Source of the DNA: CAIQPS01 sp963783835
GTDB lineage: Bacteria; Actinomycetota; Thermoleophilia; RBG-16-64-13
Reading direction: 5' to 3'
Assembly (NCBI GenBank): GCA_963783835.1
Contig: CAWAOX010000018.1
Coordinates: 158,025-222,024 of the forward strand
Length of the DNA: 64,000 nt
This document shows positions 26,122 to 36,542 of the stretch, in pieces. How positions within the stretch are numbered: the stretch's first letter is position 1; the number at the start of each line of letters is the position of its first letter. The position numbers were made by a program, and so were the translations under genes. Below the pieces are notes generated by a model, which saw only the letters and a program-made list of their open reading frames with translations, made no database searches and was not told where the DNA came from.

Positions 26122-26931
26122 TCAGTGCATTACTTGTCCGCCGTCCACGACAAGCGTTGGCCGCTCATGAAGTCGCTATCGGCAGAGGCAAGAAAGAACG
26201 CCGGACCAGCCAGGTCTCCCGGGAGTTCGTTCCGCTCCTTGAGGCACTGCATGCCGCGTGTGCGCTCGCAGTGCTCCAGGATACTCTGGACCTTGCCCTG
26301 CGTTCGATGCCGTCAGCGTGAAACCGGGGGCAAGCGCGTTCACTCGAATTCCATACTCTCCCAACTCCCTCGCCAATGCTCGCGTGAATCCTATGATTCC
26401 TCCCTTGCTGACCACATACGGGATGAACCCGCGCAGACCCTCAAAGAAAGCCGACGAAGTGATGTTGATGATCTTGCCGTACCCCTGTGGCTCCATATAC
26501 GGAAAGACGGCCTGCGCCGAGAACCACATGCCGCGCAAATTGACATCCTGCGCGCTGTCCCATTCCTCAACGGTGTACTCGTCGAAGCGGCGAAGACCCG
26601 CCTTAGACGGAATTACGCGGGCAGCGGCTGCGTTGTTGACGAGAATGTCGATCTTCCCGCCGCATGCGTCCGCTAGCCGTTTTGCCGACGCTCGGCACTG
26701 ATCCAAGTCGGTTACGTCACAAGTGAGCGGAATCGCGACTCCTCCGGCCGCTTGAATGTCCTCTACCACTTGCGCCGCGCTGGATGCGTGGCGAGTGAGC
26801 ACTCCCACCCGGGCGCCCTCTTGGGCAAACCTCACCGCTATCGAGCGGCCGATGCTGTTGGTACCGCCAGCTCCTGTTACCAAAGCCACGCGGTCTTGAA
26901 GACGTCGGAACGATCCGCATTCAGGTTCCAT
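26122..26931 (-). CDS. SDR-family oxidoreductase, frameshifted near the C-terminus
   Basis: A Rossmann-fold short-chain dehydrogenase. VALVTGAGGTNSIGRSIAVRFA is the NAD(P) loop, given here only as VTGAGGTNSIG; DILVNNAAAAR follows, and ITSSAFF plus YVVSKGG supply the Ser, Tyr and Lys of the active site. It then has GIRVNALAPGF. Near 26200 the frame shifts to AGPAFFLASADSDFMSG and near 26140 again to LVVDGGQVMH, the normal SDR ending. The ATG at 26931 follows GGAGGGAGCACG. It is probably in an operon with the M24 and cyclase genes. Confidence 0.8.
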
Positions 26932-27141
26932 ATCGTGCTCCCTCCATAGATGACCAAAATGTTCATTGATACCCGAAAAATGTGCCATTAGATTCTTTTA
27001 TTGAGCTGCTTTGCACGGCTCGTGTCTCAACGGTACCAGGCCCATCGGCCGCAGACCACTCATTTTCGAAACCTGGGTGCTCTGCCAGTGGGAAGTGACT
27101 CTCTGCACAAGGAGAGTGCTTGAGTTCATATTTGTAACACG

Positions 27142-27170
27142 TTGACCGCATCGTGAAATCGTATTATGAT
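27142..27170 (+). promoter_or_regulatory. Sigma-70 type promoter of the hydantoinase operon
   Basis: TTGACC (27142-27147) and TATGAT (27165-27170) with a 17-base spacer lie 36 bases before the hyuA start. The sequence around it is AT-rich for this genome. Confidence 0.75.
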
Positions 27171-27205
27171 GGGTCGGTCAAGAAAGTGGATGTTCGACGA
27201 CGAGG

Positions 27206-29331
27206 GTGATGGGAATGGGGTACAGGGTCGGGGCAGACGTGGGTGGAACCTTCACCGACCTGGTGGCTATGGATGAGACGGGCAGGGTGGTAATAGCCAA
27301 AGCGCCCACGACTCCAGCTGACCAGTCCGTCAGCGTCCAAGACGCGATCAAGAAAGCTGGTATAGATCTCGGCGCGGTCGATTTCTTTTCCCATGGCACG
27401 ACCGTCGGGGTCAACGCGGTGATTGAGAACAAGGGGGCGAAGGTCGCCGTCATCACGACAGAGGGGTTCCGGGACGTGCTCGAGCTGCGTCGCGGCCGGC
27501 GTGTCATCGAGAACCCCGACGACATGTACAACCTCCAAATGGACCTTCCCCAGGACTACGTAGGTGGCTACGACCCACTGGTCAGAAGGCCGCTCCGGTT
27601 CGAAGTCCCGGAGCGCCTCGACTACCAGGGCAGCGTCCTCCGGCCTTTGGACGAGGACGCGGTCCGACGGAGCGTGGAAGATATCCGTGCTCAGGGCGTC
27701 CAAGCGGTCGTCATCTGCTATTTGTTCTCCTTCATGAATCCGGCCCATGAGCAACGAACGGCGGAGATCGTACGAGAGATGATGCCGGACGTCGATCTCT
27801 CGGTCTCCAGTGATATCCTGCCCATCGTTCGCGAGTACGAGAGGCTCAGCACGGCCACCGTGAACGCCTATGTCATGCCCATAATGCGCTCGTATCTTGG
27901 CAAGCTGCGCGACGCGCTCAAAGCCGGCGGTTTCAACCGGGACTTCTACCTGATGCAGTCGAGTGGCGGCATCATGTCCTCGGAGGTCGCCGCACGCCGG
28001 CCCGTCTATACCATCGATTCGGGCCCGGCGGGGGGAGTGACGGCTGCCGCCCAATTGGGAATGTCGTTGGGATACCCGGATGTCATATCATTCGACATGG
28101 GCGGAACGACGGCGAAGGTGTGCGTCATCCGCGACGGCACGCCGGAGGTGACCAGCCAGTTCTGGGTGGGTTCGAGGTACTTCATCGGGGCTCCGGTAAT
28201 GGACATGGTGGAGATCGGAGCCGGAGGCGGAAGCATCGCGTCGATCGACAAGGGCGGTGGAGTCCACGTCGGTCCTCGCAGCGCCGGGTCGGTGCCGGGA
28301 CCGGTCTGCTACGGCAAAAGTGGGACCGAGCCCACGGTGACTGACGCCGATCTGATCCTGGGCTACATCAATTCTGAATACTACCTCGGCGGCGACATGA
28401 CGGTAGACATCGAGGCGGCCCGGACGGCAATCAAGACCAAGATCGCCGATCCTTTGGGCATGAGCGTCTCTGAAGCCGCACATGGGATATACCGCTTGGT
28501 CAATGCCAACATGATCGGCGCCACCAGGGTCGTCACCATCCAGCGAGGGCACGACCCCCGCGATTTCAGCCTGGTTGTCTCCGGTGGGACCGCGGCCATC
28601 CACGCCGTTCGCATGGCCCAGGAGCTACGTATTCCTAGGGTGATAGTCCCCCTGCAGGCTGGCGTCTTCTCGGCGGTAGGCTTGATCACTGCCGACGCCC
28701 GCTACGATGTCCACCGTTCTTACGTCGCCCGAGGTTCGCAGGCCGACCCCGGTCGCATGCAGGCGATCTTCGATGAGATAGCTCGTGAGGCGGCCGCCAG
28801 GATCGCCGAACTGGGGTTCGCGCCCGACGACATAGTGCTGCGCTACGAGATAGACATGCGTTATCTAGGGCAGGCCCACGAGGTACCGGTTGAGGTCCCC
28901 TGCGGCCTCGTCACGGCCATGGACGAGGCCACCCTGAAGAAGCTGGTGGAGCTCTTCCACGAGAAGCATCTTCACCTGTTCGGCCACGCTTCGCGGGAGT
29001 CGGAGACTGAGTTCATGACGCTTACCGTCGCTGCGATCGGCCCAATGACCCGCGGCGAGATGCACCCGATAGAAACGGGCACGGGGGACCCCGGCGCCGC
29101 GTTCAAGGGCGTCAGAAAAGTGTTCTTCCAGGAGGCCGGCGGCTACATCGACTGCAACACCTACGAACGATCCCTGCTCAGGCGAGCAACGTGATCGTCG
29201 GCCCTGCGATCGTCGAGCAGATGGATACCACCACGGTCCTTCCCCCCGGGGAGACGGCCCGAGTCGACGAGTACGGCACACTGATCGTCGAGCTTGCCGC
29301 GGACCAGGGCGAAGACGCGAGGGAGGTATGA
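27206..29331 (+). CDS. hyuA: Hydantoinase/oxoprolinase subunit A, frameshifted at the 3' end
   Basis: About 708 residues of the ATP-dependent hydantoinase / 5-oxoprolinase / acetone carboxylase A family. It has YRVGADVGGTFTDLVAMDE at the start (ATPase fold), FFSHGTTVGVNAVIENKG, DSGPAGGVTAA and FDMGGTTAKVCV. The frame closes at 29194, but a shift near 29175-29184 restores NVIVGPAIVEQMDTTTVLPPG to a stop at 29331 that overlaps hyuB by ATGA. The starts GTG 27206, ATG 27209 and ATG 27215 are all possible. Members use ATP to open cyclic amides or carboxylate ketones. It pairs with hyuB. Confidence 0.88.
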
Positions 29332-31184
29332 CGATGGCGGGGAAAGAGGAGCGCCAGGACGCATTCACCCTCGGAGTCCTCCGCAGTCTGATGGAATCCA
29401 TCCCTCTGGAGATGGCAGAGGTGCTTAAGCGCACCTCGTATCACCCCATCTTCAACGAGGTCCTCGATTTCTCCACGGCTCTTCTGGATTCCGAGGGCCG
29501 CCTGATCGCTTCCTCGATGGGAGTGGCGGTCCACCTTGGAGCTCTGGAACTGAGCGCCAAGGCCATAGTTGGCCACCTGGGCAAGGAGAACTTGGCCAAA
29601 GGCGACGTGATGATCCATAACAACCCCTTCCCGGGGGGAACCCACCTACCGGACGTCGACGTGATCGCTCCCGTCTACCACAATGGTGAACTCGTGGCCT
29701 ACTCGGTGGCGCGCGGCCACCACGGCGATATCGGCGGGATGCATCCGGGAAGCTTCGCCGGTGATACGGTGAGCATCTTCCAAGAAGGGGTGCGGCTGCC
29801 GCCCATCAAGCTCTACGACCGCGGAGTGCTCAACGAGGGGGTGCAAAGATCTGCTGCTGGCGAACGTTCGTGTGCCCCAGTTCACCTGGGGTGACCTTCA
29901 GGCCCAGATGGCCGGGTGCAGGCTGGGCGAGCGGCGGATCGAGGAGCTGTTCGAAAAGCATGGAGCGGAGGCTATGCAGGCGGCGATGGATTGGGCCATG
30001 GACTACTCCGAACAGCTCATGCGCGCCGAGATCGAGCGAATACCCGACGGCACGTACACCTTCGAGGACTTCTTGGACAACGATGGGATCGACAAGGATC
30101 GGCCGGTGAAGATCCACGTCAAGGTCACCATCCAAGGCAGCGATCTGACTGCGGACTTCAGCGGCTCCGACCCCCAGGTGAAGGGGCCTGCCAACTGCGT
30201 GCTCGGGGTCGTCCATTCGGCCACCTATTGCGCAATGTTCAATGTGACCGATCCGGCCATGCCGAAGAACCACGGCTGCTACCGTCCTATCAAGATCATC
30301 GCGCCTGAGGGGCTGGTGGTGAACGCCAGGTTCCCTGCTCCGGTCGTGAGCGGCAACACCGAGACGTCCCTGCGCATAATCGACGCCCTGACCGGCGCTC
30401 TCGCCAGGGTCATCCCCGAGAAGGTGATCGCGTCCGACTCAGGTACCGCCACCGCGCACATAGCGGCGGTTTCGATCCCCGCAACGGGGACTACTACGCC
30501 TGGTACCTCGGGTCCGACCCCACCGCGTGGGGGGCGCGGGCGACGAAGGACGGCTTCGAATTGGCCGGGGGGCCGCGGATAGGCGGCAGCGTGTCGCAAG
30601 TGTCGTTCGAGGTATTTGAGACCCGGTACCCTTTCCTGGTGGAAGAGTACGCCTATTATCCCGACTCCGGCGGCCCGGGCCGTTTTCGCGGTGGGATGTC
30701 GGGGGTGACCATCATGCGGCCTGTGGGACACGAGTGCGATGTGGGAGGAGCCAACGACCGCTGCGTCATACCGCCATACGGCATTTTCGGTGGAATGCCC
30801 GGACTGCACGGCGAGAACAAGATCATCCACGCCGACGGGACGGAGACGCGCATAGATCGTGCCGGCGGCGAGATCGCCCGTGATGGAGATGTCCTCTACT
30901 TCAGGGCGCCAGGTGGGGGTGGGTATGGGGATCCCCTTGACCGCGACCTCGGCTACCTACAGCACGACCTCGATATTGGTCTGGTCTCTTCGGAAAGCGC
31001 GCGCAGGGACTACGGCGCCGTTCTTGTCGAGGGGACGGCGACGATAGATCGCCAGTCTACTGAGGAGAACCGGGCAAAGCTCAAGGGGGAATGGAGGCGA
31101 GACCAGATCTTCATCGATCAGATGACCAAGCCCTTCGCCCAGCAGGGGTTTCGTGTCGTCGGCCTCGACGAGGAGATTTGTTGA
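29328..31184 (+). CDS. hyuB: Hydantoinase/oxoprolinase subunit B, with two frameshifts
   Basis: About 618 residues in three frames: 29328 to about 29840 (LKRTSYHPIFNEVLDFSTAL, MIHNNPFPGGTHLPDVDV, RGHHGDIGGMHPG), about 29850-30460 (the Cys/Gly-rich middle with LTADFSGSDPQVKGPANC and SGNTETSLRI), and about 30465-31184 (the FDPRNGDYYAWYLGSDP segment, GGPGRFRGGMSGVTI, PGGGGYGDPLDRD). The joined protein is complete. The first shift is near GGGGG at 29836 and the second near 30460. It forms the partner subunit of HyuA; together they are ATP-dependent cyclic-amide hydrolases or related carboxylases. Confidence 0.86.
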
Positions 31185-31227
31185 TCCGTGGACAAACCGA
31201 TATGTGAAGGACCGAAGGGGGTCATGC

Positions 31228-32082
31228 ATGAAACTCTATGTTCTCGACTGCGGCCAGCTCTGGACGGAGGAGGGGTTCCTCAAGCATTTTGGTACCCAGG
31301 AGCTCACCGGGAAACCATACGAGGCCGGAGCCTTCGGTATCAGAAGCTGCCAGTACTTCATTGATCATCCGAAGGCCAAGATCGTCTTCGATCTTGGCTA
31401 TACTCTCGACGACTTTCGTGGGTTCGTCGGATTCCCCCTTCGCAAAGGTCCGGAGGGCACCCACTTCAAGCAGGCCCCCGACCAGAACCCGCTAGCCCAA
31501 CTGGCCAAGATCGGGGTCAAGCCGGACGACATCGACTACGTCGTAATCTCGCACCTAATGAGCGAGCACGCCGGGTACCTGCCCGAGTTCGCGGGGACCA
31601 AGGCGAAGATCGTTGTGCAGGAGGACGAGCAGGAGTATGCGAGTCGGATAGGAGTGCCACCGAGACCGGGGGATGAGCCGGCGGTTGAGCAGTTCCATAC
31701 CTGGATGTACCTGCGCAAGCTCTATGAGGTGCCCGGTCTCGATTTCATGTACATCAAAGGCGACTACGAACTGGTGGGCAGAGACGTCGAGATCATTTCG
31801 CTCCCCGGGCATACCCCGGGATTCCAGAACATGATGGTACGCCTGCCGAAGACCGGCCCCGTGTTCCTGTCCGCCTGCGAAACCAGAGGCATGTACTACG
31901 ACGTTCCCGTCAACGGCTACGCCCCGGGTATCCCGCACGCATTCACCTGGTCGGCAGCCGGGGAACTGCAAAGCTTCAAGAGAGTCCGGGGGCTGGTCGA
32001 GAAGGAGGAGGGGCAAATCTTCTTCGGTCACGATTTGGAACAGTTCCTAACCCTCAAGGCGGCGCCCGGGTACTACGACTGA
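31228..32082 (+). CDS. Metallo-beta-lactamase-fold protein with altered metal site (paralogue 1)
   Basis: A 284-residue protein similar in layout to AHL-lactonase-type MBL hydrolases. The usual HxHxDH motif reads HLMSEH (His109, Met111, Glu113, His114), so the second His and the Asp are replaced. His195 (PGHTPG) and the final His (FFGHDLEQF) remain, but the bridging Asp position appears as Cys217 in LSACETRG. Whether it binds one metal or none is open. The ATG at 31228 follows GAAGGGGGTC. It lies directly after hyuB. A paralogue at 43943 shares the same changes. Confidence 0.8.
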   Translation: MKLYVLDCGQLWTEEGFLKHFGTQELTGKPYEAGAFGIRSCQYFIDHPKAKIVFDLGYTLDDFRGFVGFPLRKGPEGTHFKQAPDQNPLAQLAKIGVKPDDIDYVVISHLMSEHAGYLPEFAGTKAKIVVQEDEQEYASRIGVPPRPGDEPAVEQFHTWMYLRKLYEVPGLDFMYIKGDYELVGRDVEIISLPGHTPGFQNMMVRLPKTGPVFLSACETRGMYYDVPVNGYAPGIPHAFTWSAAGELQSFKRVRGLVEKEEGQIFFGHDLEQFLTLKAAPGYYD

Positions 32083-32130
32083 GCGTGGCATCGGGTGAGC
32101 GAAGTGGGGTTGGGGGAATGAGCAAGACGA
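32083..32130 (+). other. Leader remnant homologous to the region before the second binding-protein gene
   Basis: After the MBL stop, the words GCGAAGTGGGGTTGGGGGAATGAGC match the sequence between the second MBL gene and its binding-protein gene (near 44815-44835). Here no binding-protein gene follows, so this looks like the scar of a deletion or the edge of a duplicated block. Confidence 0.45.
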
Positions 32131-32238
32131 GGGAAGGGAGAACAAGGGTGAGTCCCGGTCAGATGCGAAGCTGTCAATACGCCAGGAGTTTCCCGTGCCT
32201 GGCTATCGACGAACGGGTGCCCTGAGAGGAGAGTGCAC

Positions 32239-32646
32239 GTGAAGAAGAAGACCTATCCACTCTTCTACGGGGGTCAGAAACAAAAGTTCGCCCGATCAGT
32301 GGTCGTGGGTGATCTGGTATTCCTCTCAGGGATGAGCGGCCGCACCATGGAGACCGGTGATGTTTCATCCGACGACGTCAAGGAGCAGATGCTAGTCGCC
32401 TTGGATAAAGTCCGCGCCGCTCTTGAGGAAGCGGGGAGCTCGATGGATCACATTGTCAAGACCGTGATCTACCTCAAGGATGTCAAGGATTACGAGCTAA
32501 TGCGGGCGACTGAGTCCGAGTACTACCACAAGTACGCTCCCGGACTTGTCGAGGAGCCACCGGCCAGCACCTTCATACAACCCGCCTCGCTCGCGCGGGC
32601 GAGCATGCTGGTAGAGATCGACGTAGTCGCCTGTTTGAAGGATTGA
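32239..32646 (+). CDS. RidA-family protein (paralogue 1)
   Basis: A 135-residue YjgF/YER057c/UK114 protein. It has VVVGDLVFLSGMSG, LEEAGSSMDHIVKTVIYL and PASLARASMLVEIDVVA, in which the Arg (LARAS) matches the catalytic Arg of enamine/imine deaminases. RidA proteins hydrolyse reactive 2-aminoacrylate-type imines; in catabolic clusters they often act on ring-opening products. The GTG at 32239 has GAGAGGAGA upstream. Its stop overlaps the next RidA gene. Confidence 0.85.
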   Translation: MKKKTYPLFYGGQKQKFARSVVVGDLVFLSGMSGRTMETGDVSSDDVKEQMLVALDKVRAALEEAGSSMDHIVKTVIYLKDVKDYELMRATESEYYHKYAPGLVEEPPASTFIQPASLARASMLVEIDVVACLKD

Positions 32647-33089
32647 AGGCGGGATACACGAGAAAGATAACAAAGCACCCTGCGCGCTACCCGACAAAGG
32701 TGCGTTTTAGCCGATCAGCGGTGGTCGGTAACTACGTGTTTGTCTCTGGCTGCAGCGGACAGACCCTCGAGACGTTCCACGCGGATTCAGATGACGTGGA
32801 GGCGCAAACGGAGGTCGCCCTCGACAAGGTCAGAGCGGCCATCGAGGAAGCCGGGTCTTCCATGGAGAATCTGGTCAAAGTCATCGTCTACTTGACGAGT
32901 GCGGAAGATAGGCGCCGCGTAGAGGGCCGGATCGATGACTACTACTACAAGTATGCGCCTCGCCTGATAAAGGAGCGGCCAGCCGAGACTGTCGTGTGCG
33001 TTGCTGGGTTACATGAAGCGGATCTTCTCGTTGAGATAGATAGCATCGCCGTGATTCCGGACAGCGAAGGTCAGGATGAGTGCTTTTAG
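32643..33089 (+). CDS. RidA-family protein lacking the catalytic Arg (paralogue 2)
   Basis: A 148-residue RidA paralogue, starting at a TTG (32643) that overlaps the previous stop; AAGGA precedes it. It has SAVVGNYVFVSGCSG, IEEAGSSMENLVKVIVYL and VAGLHEADLLVEIDSIA. At the place where paralogue 1 has Arg (LARAS) this protein has HEAD, so the deaminase Arg is absent. Rid subgroups without this Arg are known and their activity is unclear. The two may form a mixed trimer. Confidence 0.83.
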   Translation: MKAGYTRKITKHPARYPTKVRFSRSAVVGNYVFVSGCSGQTLETFHADSDDVEAQTEVALDKVRAAIEEAGSSMENLVKVIVYLTSAEDRRRVEGRIDDYYYKYAPRLIKERPAETVVCVAGLHEADLLVEIDSIAVIPDSEGQDECF

Positions 33090-33261
33090 CGCTGAGACTG
33101 GGGCCAAAGAGAGATGTCGTGGAGGCGAGGACGTAACATGACCCCGGAGATTCTCCGGTCTGCATGTCGACCAGCAAGCGCGACGGCGTTGGTCGAAAAA
33201 AGACTGCAGCGTAACATAACGGAGAAACGGCGTCGAAGCTGAACAGGAAAGTGGGTCGTAA

Positions 33262-34020
33262 GTGATACAGAGTCTGGTCAAAGGCTTGGCAGTTCTATCG
33301 CTCTTTGACAAAGTCCACCCCGAGTGGACCTTGGATGAGATCGCTGAAGCAGTGGGGGTTCCGAGAATGACTGCCTATCGTCTTGCAAAGACGATGGAGG
33401 GGGTCGGCTATCTCGTCTCGGATCATGGCAACAGATATCACCTTGGTCCGGCGGTCCTTGCCTCTACCTGTGCGTGCGTCGATCGCTACGCGGGCCTGGT
33501 AAAGGTAGCCCGGCCATATCTCGAAGAACTTGCAGCGGTGACCCAAGAAACTGTGACTTTTGCGATGGAGATTGATGGGGTACCGGTCGAGGTCGACGAA
33601 ATCCTTACCTCGCGGCCTTTCGCTCGTCCGCATGCCATCGGGCGGATTTTCGGTCACACCAATACCGCTCATGGCAAGGTGTTCATGGCAAGCAAGTCCC
33701 CAGCGGAGCGGCAAGAGATCCAGTTTGAGGTGAGCACGGCGCACTCTATTGCCGATAAGCAGGCCTTATCAGCCGAACTGGAGCGGGTGGCACGAGATGG
33801 AATAGCGTATAACTGCGAGGAGCGGGACATTGGGATCTGCGCCGTAGCTGCGCCGGTCCGGGATCAAGCTGGGCGAGTGGTCGCGTCCATCGCTGTGCTG
33901 GCTCCTCCCGGGAGGTTCAGGCCAATAATTGATAGGGAGGGGTTTGGGACTGCTGTCAAGTTGACGGCCGACGAGCTCTCCGCTTTCCTCGGCTACTTTG
34001 CGCCTGAGCGTATCGACTAG
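33262..34020 (+). CDS. IclR-family transcriptional regulator
   Basis: A 252-residue protein. The N-terminal winged helix (LVKGLAVLSLFDKVHPEW, then TLDEIAEAVGVPRMTAYRLAKTM read in two parts) is followed by the IclR effector domain: GRIFGHTNTAHGKVFMA, RDGIAYNCEERDIGICAVAAPV and VASIAVLAPPGRF. It starts at a GTG with AGGAAAG upstream. It probably controls the surrounding catabolic genes. A fragment of a close paralogue lies at 51077. The ligand is unknown. Confidence 0.9.
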   Translation: MIQSLVKGLAVLSLFDKVHPEWTLDEIAEAVGVPRMTAYRLAKTMEGVGYLVSDHGNRYHLGPAVLASTCACVDRYAGLVKVARPYLEELAAVTQETVTFAMEIDGVPVEVDEILTSRPFARPHAIGRIFGHTNTAHGKVFMASKSPAERQEIQFEVSTAHSIADKQALSAELERVARDGIAYNCEERDIGICAVAAPVRDQAGRVVASIAVLAPPGRFRPIIDREGFGTAVKLTADELSAFLGYFAPERID

Positions 34021-34710
34021 GACGCGATGGCTAGGGATCAGAAGTCTTGAGTATTCATTCAATGATCATCGTTTGGGAAAACGTCTGAGCCAACGCTCTC
34101 TCCTTCAACGCTCCGGTAACCATGAATGCCCGGCGTTTCATTGCCCAGCCCTGCCTCCCCCGGCCTATCGGCCGTCTTTCGAGACGAGCCGTCCTTTGGT
34201 CTAGTTCGGTTCGGGAAGACCGATTGTCTCCCGCGTCGCGGGGACTTGAATGACGCCTCTGTTTCGCCTCAACAGGCCTATGTTTGCCTAAATCCACGTC
34301 TTTGAACGCCGCTCTACTGGCTTGCTGGCTTTCCAAGCTCGACCCGGCTCAGTCTAGTGCTTGTCTCTCGAGTACGCACATGAGTTTTCCGGTGGGTCAC
34401 GTATCACGTCGCCGAGCGTCCAGAGACTGAATGTGGGGCCCGCGACGCGGCTGCTCGACTTGCCGGCGCAATCGGTCCGCAGTCAGCCGTCTCGAGCAGG
34501 AAGCAGCAAGTTCAATGAGACTCCCCTGGCGCCACCCTAACTGGCCAGCTCGCGCCGCCCTAAGCGGTCCTCCGTCTCATCCACTTTCACCTCTCCACAA
34601 CGCAGGAGGTGGAAATGGTCAATCTGTTTCGTTCTACGATTAGCGAGTTGCCATAACATCTATTCCGTGACGGTGGAGACGCTATGAGCAATTCGTGCTG
34701 TGTTTCAAGC
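34021..34710. other. Gap of about 690 bases without a recognisable gene
   Basis: No conserved protein is visible in either strand; short open frames are Arg/Ser-rich shadows. The region is less GC-rich than its surroundings and separates the IclR gene from the promoter of the first binding-protein gene. Confidence 0.5.
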
Positions 34711-34739
34711 TTGACAAAGAGGGTTATCTGTAATAGATT
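34711..34739 (+). promoter_or_regulatory. Sigma-70 type promoter of the first binding-protein gene
   Basis: TTGACA (34711-34716) and TAGATT (34734-34739) with a 17-base spacer, giving a leader of about 80 bases before the ATG at 34828. Confidence 0.6.
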
Positions 34740-34827
34740 TCGTTTCCTGCACGGTTTCGCTCGTCGATTGGGGATCACGGGTGAATCGACAGAAGGCACA
34801 GGGAAAAGCGCATGGAAGGGGGAGGCG

Positions 34828-36315
34828 ATGACTCACGATGACGAGCATCCGAAATCAGGGCGACCCGATTCCTTCGAGCCGGGAGCTTCGACGGTCAGCC
34901 GTCGCGATTTCCTTAGGATCGCGGGCCTATCCGGTGCCACGATCGCTCTCGGCGCAGGCTTGGGCGGGCTGCTGACCGCCTGCGGCGAAGAGGAAACCAC
35001 CACCACCGCGGCGGAATCCACGACCACCACCGCAGGAAGCACCTCGACGTCGTCCGCGGCCAGCACCTCAACCTCGGTCTCGGCCAGCGAGGAAGTTGGA
35101 GCGGAAATCAAAATCGGTTTCGTCTCCCCCGCTACGGGGCCGCTCGCCAGCTTTGGGCTGAATGACGAGTACGCTGTTGACCGCTTCAGGGAATATGTCG
35201 GCGATGGTCTTGTTCTGGGAGACAACAAGAAGCACGAGATCACTGTAATCGTCCAAGACAGCCAGTCCGATTCCAACCGAGCATCGCAAGTGGCCGGGGA
35301 CATAATAAACAACAGCAAGCCGTCTATAATGGTGGTCGCCAGTACTCCGGACAGTGTTCTCCCCGTTTCCGTCCAATCCGAGGTGGGCAAGGTTCCCTGT
35401 TTTGGGACAGACTGCCCCTGGCAGCCTTATTACTTCAATGGGCCGGAAGGCGGCTGGAACTACGCGCGTTGCTTGTTCTTCGGCATTGAGGACCTGGGCG
35501 CGTGCAATCAGGTAACCTGGAATCTGCTACCAACCAACAAGATCATCGGGACCATGTGGGCGAACGACGCCGATGGTAAGGCGTTCCAGGATGGAGTGAC
35601 CGGAATGACAGCGGCCATGCTGCAGGCAGGGCTGACGGTCGTTGACCCCGGGCTATACCCGCCTGGCACTGAAGACTTCACTAGCCTGATTACTACCTTC
35701 AAGAAGACCGGCTGCGAAATAGTCTTTGGGAACTGTCCCCCGCCGGACCTTGTCAATTTCTGGAAGCAGTCGATACAGCAATCCTTCGTTCCGAAGATAT
35801 GCACAGTCAATAAGCCGCTCCTGTTCCCTGAGGACATGGAAGCGATCGGCGCCATTGGCACTAACATATGTTCGAACCTGTTGTGGTCGCCGCGGTGGCC
35901 GTACAAGTCCTACCTGACAGGGGAGAGCAACCAGCAATGGGCTGACGAGTTCACAAGAAGAACCGGAAAGCAATGGAGCGGCGCCCTCATGCACAGTGTC
36001 ATCTTCGAGGCGGCGCTATGGACACTGAGGAACGCAGAAGACCCCACAAGCACTGAATCATGCCATGCTGCCGCCTCCAAGCTGAAGTTCGAGGGTATCG
36101 TGGGCCCCATCGACTTCACGGAGCCAGTGGCAGCTTCCATAGAGCAGATCAAGCCGGGTCCCGGTCACCCACTGCCGACTGTCTACAAGACTCCGGTTCA
36201 GGAGGGCCAGTGGCAAACAGGCACGGGGCAGTACCCCTTCGAGATTCGCACCATAGAAAACAGCCTCCTACCCGAAGCACTCGTGGACGCGAAGATGCTG
36301 CCAATAACAGTCTGA
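34828..36315 (+). CDS. Tat-type lipoprotein, branched-chain amino acid-type ABC binding protein (1)
   Basis: A 495-residue periplasmic-binding-protein-like (type 1, LivJ class) protein. The signal has the twin Arg at 25-26 (SRRDFL) and a lipobox ending at Cys52 (LLTACG), followed by a Thr/Ser linker of about 45 residues. The mature part starts IKIGFVSPATGPLASFG and has VIVQDSQSDSNRA, all typical of the class. No permease or ATPase of the Liv type is in the window. The ATG at 34828 has GGGGGAGGC upstream. A strong hairpin follows the stop. It is related to the protein at 44869 (54 residues before the linker align). Confidence 0.88.
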   Translation: MTHDDEHPKSGRPDSFEPGASTVSRRDFLRIAGLSGATIALGAGLGGLLTACGEEETTTTAAESTTTTAGSTSTSSAASTSTSVSASEEVGAEIKIGFVSPATGPLASFGLNDEYAVDRFREYVGDGLVLGDNKKHEITVIVQDSQSDSNRASQVAGDIINNSKPSIMVVASTPDSVLPVSVQSEVGKVPCFGTDCPWQPYYFNGPEGGWNYARCLFFGIEDLGACNQVTWNLLPTNKIIGTMWANDADGKAFQDGVTGMTAAMLQAGLTVVDPGLYPPGTEDFTSLITTFKKTGCEIVFGNCPPPDLVNFWKQSIQQSFVPKICTVNKPLLFPEDMEAIGAIGTNICSNLLWSPRWPYKSYLTGESNQQWADEFTRRTGKQWSGALMHSVIFEAALWTLRNAEDPTSTESCHAAASKLKFEGIVGPIDFTEPVAASIEQIKPGPGHPLPTVYKTPVQEGQWQTGTGQYPFEIRTIENSLLPEALVDAKMLPITV

Positions 36316-36337
36316 CGTACGTACGATAGGACAGTGC

Positions 36338-36367
36338 CCCGGGCCAGGAAGCGACGCCTGGCCCGGG
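36338..36367 (+). terminator. Hairpin after the first binding-protein gene
   Basis: CCCGGGCCAGG (36338-36348) and CCTGGCCCGGG (36357-36367) form a perfect 11-bp stem with an 8-base loop, followed by TTATT. It is either a terminator or a 3' mRNA protector. Confidence 0.65.
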
Positions 36368-36542
36368 TTATTCGCGCCAAAGGGAGCTGCAGAATCTGCT
36401 CTCTTTGGGTTGTCATGATTGCTCCACTGAAGTTCAGGCATTTGGCGACCACAGCTGCCGGGAAGTCGGCTGTTAGTAGGCGTAATCCGTGAGGGTGGAG
36501 TTGTAGGCTGTTCGATCCGAGCCCCCGAAGGAGGTATGAGCG

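Noticed and set aside
34021..34710. Short open frames in the gap before the first binding-protein gene
   Set aside because: Arg/Ser-rich, without ribosome sites or family similarity.
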